From: Brevundimonas sp. UBA7534
Lineage (GTDB): Bacteria; Pseudomonadota; Alphaproteobacteria; Caulobacterales; Caulobacteraceae
Assembly: GCF_002479325.1 (NCBI RefSeq)
Contig: NZ_DLMO01000138.1
Coordinates: 1-10,019, forward strand
Direction of reading: 5' to 3'
Length of the DNA stretch: 10,019 nt
In this document: positions 6,812 through 10,019 of the stretch, piece after piece
How positions within the stretch are numbered: the first letter of the stretch is position 1
How the letters are laid out: each line of letters begins with the position of its first letter
Translations under genes and position numbers: made by a program
Notes under the pieces: generated by a model
The model's database searches: none
Told to the model about the DNA's origin: nothing
Seen by the model: only the letters and a program-made list of their open reading frames with translations

Positions 6812-8134
6812 TCAGCCGACGTCGACCCCGACCTTGGCGTACAGATCGCGCAGCCGCGCCTGATAGGCCTCGGGCGTGAAGCGGGCGGCTTGGCTCAGGC
6901 CCCGCACTTCGAAATCAGCCCGCATCGCCTCGTCCGCGTCCAGCGCCTGGATGCCGCGCGTGATGGCCTGAACGTCGTAGGGATCGACCACCACCGCGGC
7001 GTCGCCCGCCACCTCGGGCAGGGATCCGCCCGTCGAGGTCAGCACCGCCGTCGACAGGGCCATCGATTCAAGCACCGGCAAGCCGAACCCCTCGTACAGC
7101 GACGGAAACAGCGTGGCCCTGGCGCCGCGGATCAGGCTGATCAGCATGGAGAAGGGCATGTACTCATATTGTCGGATGCGGTCGGCGCTGGGTCCGCCGT
7201 CGCGCTTGACCTGGTTCAGCAGGGCCGTCTCGCCCTCATCCAGCCAGGCGCGGCCGCCGATGACCACCAGCGGCGTGGTCGAACCCGACGCCAGATAGGC
7301 CTCCACGATCCGACCCAGGTTCTTTTTCGGCTCGATGGCGCCAAAGTGCAGGAAATAGTCCTTCCAGCCCAGGTTGAAGACCCCCGAAAGCTCCAGTTCA
7401 ACCTCGGACTGACTGCGGGCCATCAGCTTCTCGGGAATGCTGACGGCCTGATAGGTGTTGGTGACCCGGTCCTCGGAAACGCCCAGCAGGCGGATGACGT
7501 CCTGGCGCGTGGTCTCGGACACCACGGCGATGTGGTCCGCGCGCCGGGCGATGGCGTCGCACATGGCCTTGTAGGTGGCCTTGTCGTCCAGGGTGGTGTG
7601 CGGCAGCCGCAGCGGGATCAGGTCGTGGATGGTGTAGATGTTGGGGACCTTGCGAGCGTAGAGGGGCAGGGTCGCGGTCCACTGCATCACGTCCGGCGCC
7701 GGCGCATCGGCCGAGACATCGAAATCCACCGGCGTCTCCTTGCCATAGGCGGCGAAGGCCCGGTTGCCGTAGGTGAACAGGTCCTGCGAGGCCCAGAACC
7801 GGTCCGCCGCCGGCCGCCCCCCGCCCCGTTCGGGCCAGATCACCTCGCCCGACGGCGTGATCGGATAGGCCTCGCGCCCGAAGCGCGACTTGTAGGTTTC
7901 CTGAAAGCGCTGGATCTTGCGCTTGCGGTTCAGCTTCTGCGGCGGGCGCTCGGCGTCCACCAGAGCGGCCTCGTTCAGCACATTGTCCGCCCGGCGCGGC
8001 GTCGGCGGCCCGTACAGCACCTCGGTCCCCAGCCCTATGGCGCGCACGTTGTGCAGCAGATTACGGCCGTAGGTGGCGATGCCCGAGCCCTTGGCCAGGG
8101 CCAGGTTGAAGCCGTCGATGCAGATGGTGGTCAT
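6812..8134 (-). CDS. Glycosyltransferase family 4 (GT-B fold) protein
   Basis: This is a retaining glycosyltransferase of the GT4 type, presumably adding a sugar to the glycan exported by the adjacent ABC system; donor and acceptor cannot be read from the sequence. It has 440 residues. The N-terminal domain begins TICIDGFNLALAKGSGIATY (3-22), with the acceptor-side loop motif YTIHDLIPLRLP at 167-178 and AVVSETTRQDV at 203-213. The donor domain starts at FLHFGAIEPKKNLGRIVEAY (261-280) and carries the diagnostic E-x7-E, E348 and E356, in YEGFGLPVLESM, then TGGSLPEVAGDAA (368-380). A basic patch KLNRKRKIQRF (67-77) could help membrane association. It is the first gene of the minus-strand locus. 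The ATG at 8134 has only a weak GACGGA ribosome-binding sequence. It could act on rhamnose, but that is a guess from position. Confidence 0.9.
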   Translation of the reverse strand: MTTICIDGFNLALAKGSGIATYGRNLLHNVRAIGLGTEVLYGPPTPRRADNVLNEAALVDAERPPQKLNRKRKIQRFQETYKSRFGREAYPITPSGEVIWPERGGGRPAADRFWASQDLFTYGNRAFAAYGKETPVDFDVSADAPAPDVMQWTATLPLYARKVPNIYTIHDLIPLRLPHTTLDDKATYKAMCDAIARRADHIAVVSETTRQDVIRLLGVSEDRVTNTYQAVSIPEKLMARSQSEVELELSGVFNLGWKDYFLHFGAIEPKKNLGRIVEAYLASGSTTPLVVIGGRAWLDEGETALLNQVKRDGGPSADRIRQYEYMPFSMLISLIRGARATLFPSLYEGFGLPVLESMALSTAVLTSTGGSLPEVAGDAAVVVDPYDVQAITRGIQALDADEAMRADFEVRGLSQAARFTPEAYQARLRDLYAKVGVDVG

Positions 8135-8245
8135 GGAAATCCGTCAGGGCCTTTGAACCGGCATGGACGACGGATGGCCCCTTCCCGTCAAGGCGCACGG
8201 CGCGCGGCGCGGCAACCGACAACCGCCGCGCCCGTTCATGCAGCC
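8135..8245. promoter_or_regulatory. Divergent intergenic region, probable promoter region for both the polysaccharide locus and the small zinc-knuckle gene
   Basis: These 111 bases lie between the divergent starts of the glycosyltransferase (minus) and the zinc-knuckle gene (plus), so both promoters should be here. On the minus strand a TTGACG hexamer (8191-8186) matches the alphaproteobacterial housekeeping -35 element, but I find no good -10 at a normal distance. On the plus strand TTGAAC (8153-8158) is a weaker match. The right part is occupied by inverted repeats and a CAACCGA-CAACCG tandem (8213-8225). The assignment follows from gene orientation, not from a clear consensus. Confidence 0.45.
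8206..8232. repeat. Perfect 8-bp inverted repeat, all-GC arms
   Basis: GGCGCGGC (8206-8213) and GCCGCGCC (8225-8232) are exact reverse complements separated by an 11-base spacer AACCGACAACC. As RNA this would be a stable GC-only stem. It ends exactly where the next inverted repeat begins. It may be an operator, a leader hairpin or a chance product of GC-rich sequence; there is no T-run to make it a terminator. Confidence 0.55.
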
Positions 8246-8252
8246 ATGAACG
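8233..8252. repeat. Perfect 8-bp inverted repeat covering the zinc-knuckle gene start codon
   Basis: CGTTCATG (8233-8240) and CATGAACG (8245-8252) are exact reverse complements with a 4-base spacer CAGC. The ATG start codon (8246-8248) of the small plus-strand gene lies inside the right arm. In mRNA the stem would bury the start codon. In DNA the 20-base palindrome could be a repressor site that also lies upstream of the divergent glycosyltransferase gene. Confidence 0.65.
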
Positions 8253-8431
8253 AGACTGAAATCGACGATCGCGGCCTGGGTCCGCAGCACCCGGTCGACC
8301 CGGCCGCGGCCCAGCATCACGACGCCGCCCTGTGTCCCGAATGCGAAGGCTCAGGCGTCCTGGCGTCCGGCGAGACCTGCCCGGTGTGCGAGGGGACGGG
8401 TCGGGCCGTGGGCCGCACCGGCGGCGGCTAA
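8246..8431 (+). CDS. Small protein with two CxxCxGxG zinc-knuckle motifs (DnaJ zinc-finger-like)
   Basis: This 61-residue protein has an acidic, His-containing N-terminus and two motifs, CPECEGSG (30-37) and CPVCEGTG (45-52), separated by LASGETC-type sequence. Four cysteines in two CxxCxGxG units could bind one zinc ion, as in half of the DnaJ central cysteine-rich domain. There is no J-domain, membrane segment or signal peptide. It resembles short proteins usually annotated as hypothetical or as molecular chaperone DnaJ; the function is unknown. The ATG at 8246 is chosen because the motif-bearing frame has no closer start, but there is no purine-rich ribosome-binding sequence, so translation may be leaderless or controlled. 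It is the only plus-strand gene, converging on putA with 23 bases between stops. Confidence 0.72.
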   Translation: MNETEIDDRGLGPQHPVDPAAAQHHDAALCPECEGSGVLASGETCPVCEGTGRAVGRTGGG

Positions 8432-8438
8432 GGGCCGC
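8424..8438. repeat. Short hairpin between the convergent zinc-knuckle and putA stops
   Basis: GCGGC (8424-8428) and GCCGC (8434-8438) flank a 5-base loop TAAGG that includes the zinc-knuckle gene stop. The stem is short and no T-run follows on either strand, so a terminator role is only possible, not shown. No better terminator is visible in the 23-base gap. Confidence 0.25.
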
Positions 8439-8454
8439 AAGGTGTCCAGAGCCG

Positions 8455-10019
8455 TTAGAGATTCAACAACGCCGGGTCCCCGCCCTGCGCGGCGATATTG
8501 ACGCTGATCGCCTTTTCGGACGCATAGCGGATCAGGCTGTTGGGTCCGCCGGCCTTGGGGCCGGTGCCCGACAGGCCCTCGCCGCCGAACGGCTGGACGC
8601 CGACGACGGCGCCGGTGATCGAGCGGTTCACATAGACGTTGCCGGCCGGGACCAGGGCGATCACCTCTTCCGCGAAGGCGTCGATGCGGCTGTGCACCCC
8701 CAGGGTAAGGCCATAGCCGCGCGCCGCCAGCCGGCCGGCGACCAACTTCAGCTCAGACGGGTCGTAGCGATAGACGTGCAGAATCGGGCCGAACACCTCC
8801 TTCTCCAGGAAGTCGGGCGTCGGGATTTCGGCGAGAGTCGGGGCGAACAGATCGCCCTTGTCGGCGCCCGCCGGCAGTTCGGCGCGGGCCAGAACCTTGG
8901 CCTCCCGAGCCAGGCGCTCGACATGGGCCTCCAGCGCCTGGCGTGATTCGGCGTCGATCACCGGACCGATGTCGGTGACGGGATCGGACGGATCGCCGAC
9001 CGTCTGCACCGCCAGAGCGCCCTTCAGCCCTTCGATCAGGGCGTCGGCCGAATCCTTGGGCGCATACAGCACTCGCAGCGCCGAGCAGCGCTGGCCGGCC
9101 GAGCCGAAGGCCGAGGCGATCACGTCGTCGATGACCTGTTCCTTCAGGGCCGTGGTGTCGATGAACATGCCGTTCAGCCCGCCAGTCTCGGCGATGAAGG
9201 GGATGATGGCGCCCGGGCGCGCCGCGATGGCCCGGTTGATGGCGCCGGCCGTGTCCGTGCCGCCGGTGAAGGCCACGCCGTCGATCCCAGGGTGGCCGAC
9301 CAGCTGGGCGCCGACCGTCTCGCCGCGTCCAGGAACCAGGGCCAGCAGGTCCGCGTCCAGACCGGCCTTGTGATAAAGCCGCACGGCCTCGGCGGCGATC
9401 AGCGGCGTCTGCTCGGCCGGCTTGGCCAGCACCGCGTTGCCGGCGGCCAGGGCGGCGGCGATCTGGCCGGTGAAGATGGCCAGCGGGAAGTTCCACGGGC
9501 TGATGCAGGCGAACACGCCGCGACCGTGCAAGATCAGCTGGTTCGTTTCGCCGGTCGGCCCCCTCAGCGTCTCGGGCGCGGCAAAATCCCGCTCGGCCAG
9601 CAGGGCGTAGTAGCGGCAGAAGTCGGCGGCCTCGCGCACCTCGGCCACGCCGTCGTTCAGCGTCTTGCCGGCCTCGCGGCTGAGCAGGGCGACCAACCGG
9701 TCCATCTCGGCTTCCAGGGCGTCGGCCATGCCCCGCAGGACGACGCCGCGCTTGGCGCCGCCCTGACGATCCCAACGGATCTGGGCCTTGGTCGCGGCTT
9801 CGACGGCGGCGTCGACGTCGGCCTCGGTCGCCTCCGAGACATGGCCCAGCACCTGGGACCGGTCGAACGGATTGGTCACCGTCTGCGCATCGACCCCGGC
9901 GCGCAGCTTGCCGCTCACGATCGGGCCGGCGGTCAGCGTTTCGCGATCCACGCCTTCCAGGGCGCGCGCGTGCGCCTCGCGGACGGCGGCCTGGGAATAG
10001 TCGCGGCCGAGGGAGTTCT
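8455..10019 (-). CDS. putA: Proline catabolic enzyme PutA, C-terminal part: delta-1-pyrroline-5-carboxylate dehydrogenase domain (truncated by window edge)
   Basis: The visible 520 residues are the aldehyde-dehydrogenase half of PutA, which oxidises glutamate semialdehyde (from P5C) to glutamate with NAD+. The frame runs out of the window at 10019 through NSLGRDYSQAAVREAHARAL, a typical PutA linker segment. This indicates an N-terminal proline dehydrogenase part outside the window rather than a free-standing enzyme. Numbering from the GTG at 9951, landmarks are ISPWNFPLAIFTGQIAAALA (150-169), AKPAEQTP (176-183), VAFTGGTDTA (226-235), the general base E255 in FIAETGGLN, the catalytic C289 in SAGQRCSALR (codon at 9087-9085), and EVFGPILHVYRY. 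The C-terminus ends soon after the ALDH domain (GGDPALLNL), as in short type-A PutA proteins without the extra C-terminal domain. It is unrelated in function to the polysaccharide genes. Confidence 0.93.
   Translation of the reverse strand, partial: NSLGRDYSQAAVREAHARALEGVDRETLTAGPIVSGKLRAGVDAQTVTNPFDRSQVLGHVSEATEADVDAAVEAATKAQIRWDRQGGAKRGVVLRGMADALEAEMDRLVALLSREAGKTLNDGVAEVREAADFCRYYALLAERDFAAPETLRGPTGETNQLILHGRGVFACISPWNFPLAIFTGQIAAALAAGNAVLAKPAEQTPLIAAEAVRLYHKAGLDADLLALVPGRGETVGAQLVGHPGIDGVAFTGGTDTAGAINRAIAARPGAIIPFIAETGGLNGMFIDTTALKEQVIDDVIASAFGSAGQRCSALRVLYAPKDSADALIEGLKGALAVQTVGDPSDPVTDIGPVIDAESRQALEAHVERLAREAKVLARAELPAGADKGDLFAPTLAEIPTPDFLEKEVFGPILHVYRYDPSELKLVAGRLAARGYGLTLGVHSRIDAFAEEVIALVPAGNVYVNRSITGAVVGVQPFGGEGLSGTGPKAGGPNSLIRYASEKAISVNIAAQGGDPALLNL

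Noticed and set aside
8186..8191. TTGACG as a definite -35 element for the polysaccharide locus
   Set aside because: No matching -10 sequence is found at a normal spacing, so it is kept only as a weak hint within the intergenic entry.
6728..8431. A very long plus-strand open frame that runs antisense through the glycosyltransferase gene and into the zinc-knuckle gene
   Set aside because: Its upstream part mirrors the well-supported GT4 gene codon for codon and its translation is low-complexity Arg/Gly/Gln-rich with no family features. Only the last 61 codons, from 8246, look like a protein. Long antisense frames are expected in GC-rich DNA.
8246..8431. Calling the small gene dnaJ or a chaperone
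   Set aside because: Only two of four CxxCxGxG units and no J-domain or C-terminal substrate-binding domain are present. The family label would overstate what the sequence shows.
8424..8438. Intrinsic terminator between the zinc-knuckle gene and putA
   Set aside because: The stem is only 5 bp and no T-run follows on either strand.
8753..9775. Long minus-strand open frame inside putA in another frame
   Set aside because: The translation is almost entirely Arg, Gly and Ala with no motif, while the overlapping putA frame has every aldehyde dehydrogenase landmark.

Overview
The window reads as chromosomal DNA of a GC-rich alphaproteobacterium. The best guess is Caulobacterales (Brevundimonas- or Caulobacter-like). 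This rests on GC-rich codon use, a PutA-type proline-catabolic gene and the general look of the proteins; no rRNA or other taxonomic marker is present.

Nearly everything lies on the minus strand, so the reading order is from high to low coordinates. At the right edge (10019-8455) is the C-terminal half of a PutA-like proline catabolic enzyme, cut by the window end. Beside it, on the plus strand, is a 61-residue protein with two CxxCxGxG zinc-knuckle motifs (8246-8431). It converges on putA and diverges from the polysaccharide genes. The 8135-8245 gap between the divergent genes should hold both promoters, and it contains two abutting perfect inverted repeats, the second covering the small gene's start codon.

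From 8134 down to 1 runs a surface-polysaccharide locus that looks like one transcription unit: a GT4 glycosyltransferase, then an ABC polysaccharide exporter in the order permease (KpsM-like), polysaccharide co-polymerase/export protein (KpsE-like) and ATPase (KpsT-like). Next is an unrecognised 286-residue protein with a probable beta-rich C-terminal domain, followed by the four dTDP-L-rhamnose genes in the order rmlC-rmlB-rmlD-rmlA. The last is cut by the left edge. Five consecutive junctions either overlap (GTGA, TGATG, ATGA) or abut, the usual sign of translational coupling.

The working model is that RmlA, B, C and D turn glucose-1-phosphate and dTTP into dTDP-L-rhamnose, glycosyltransferases including the GT4 enzyme assemble a rhamnose-containing glycan in the cytoplasm, and KpsM/KpsT with KpsE carry it across the envelope. 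No KpsC/KpsS initiation enzymes, outer-membrane KpsD/Wza channel or other glycosyltransferases are in view, so the glycan type (capsule, O-antigen or other exopolysaccharide) is undecided. I see no mobile element, CRISPR array, tRNA or rRNA. Most of the window is ordinary; the points worth a second look are the unrecognised protein beside KpsT, the small zinc-knuckle gene and the double hairpin at its start.
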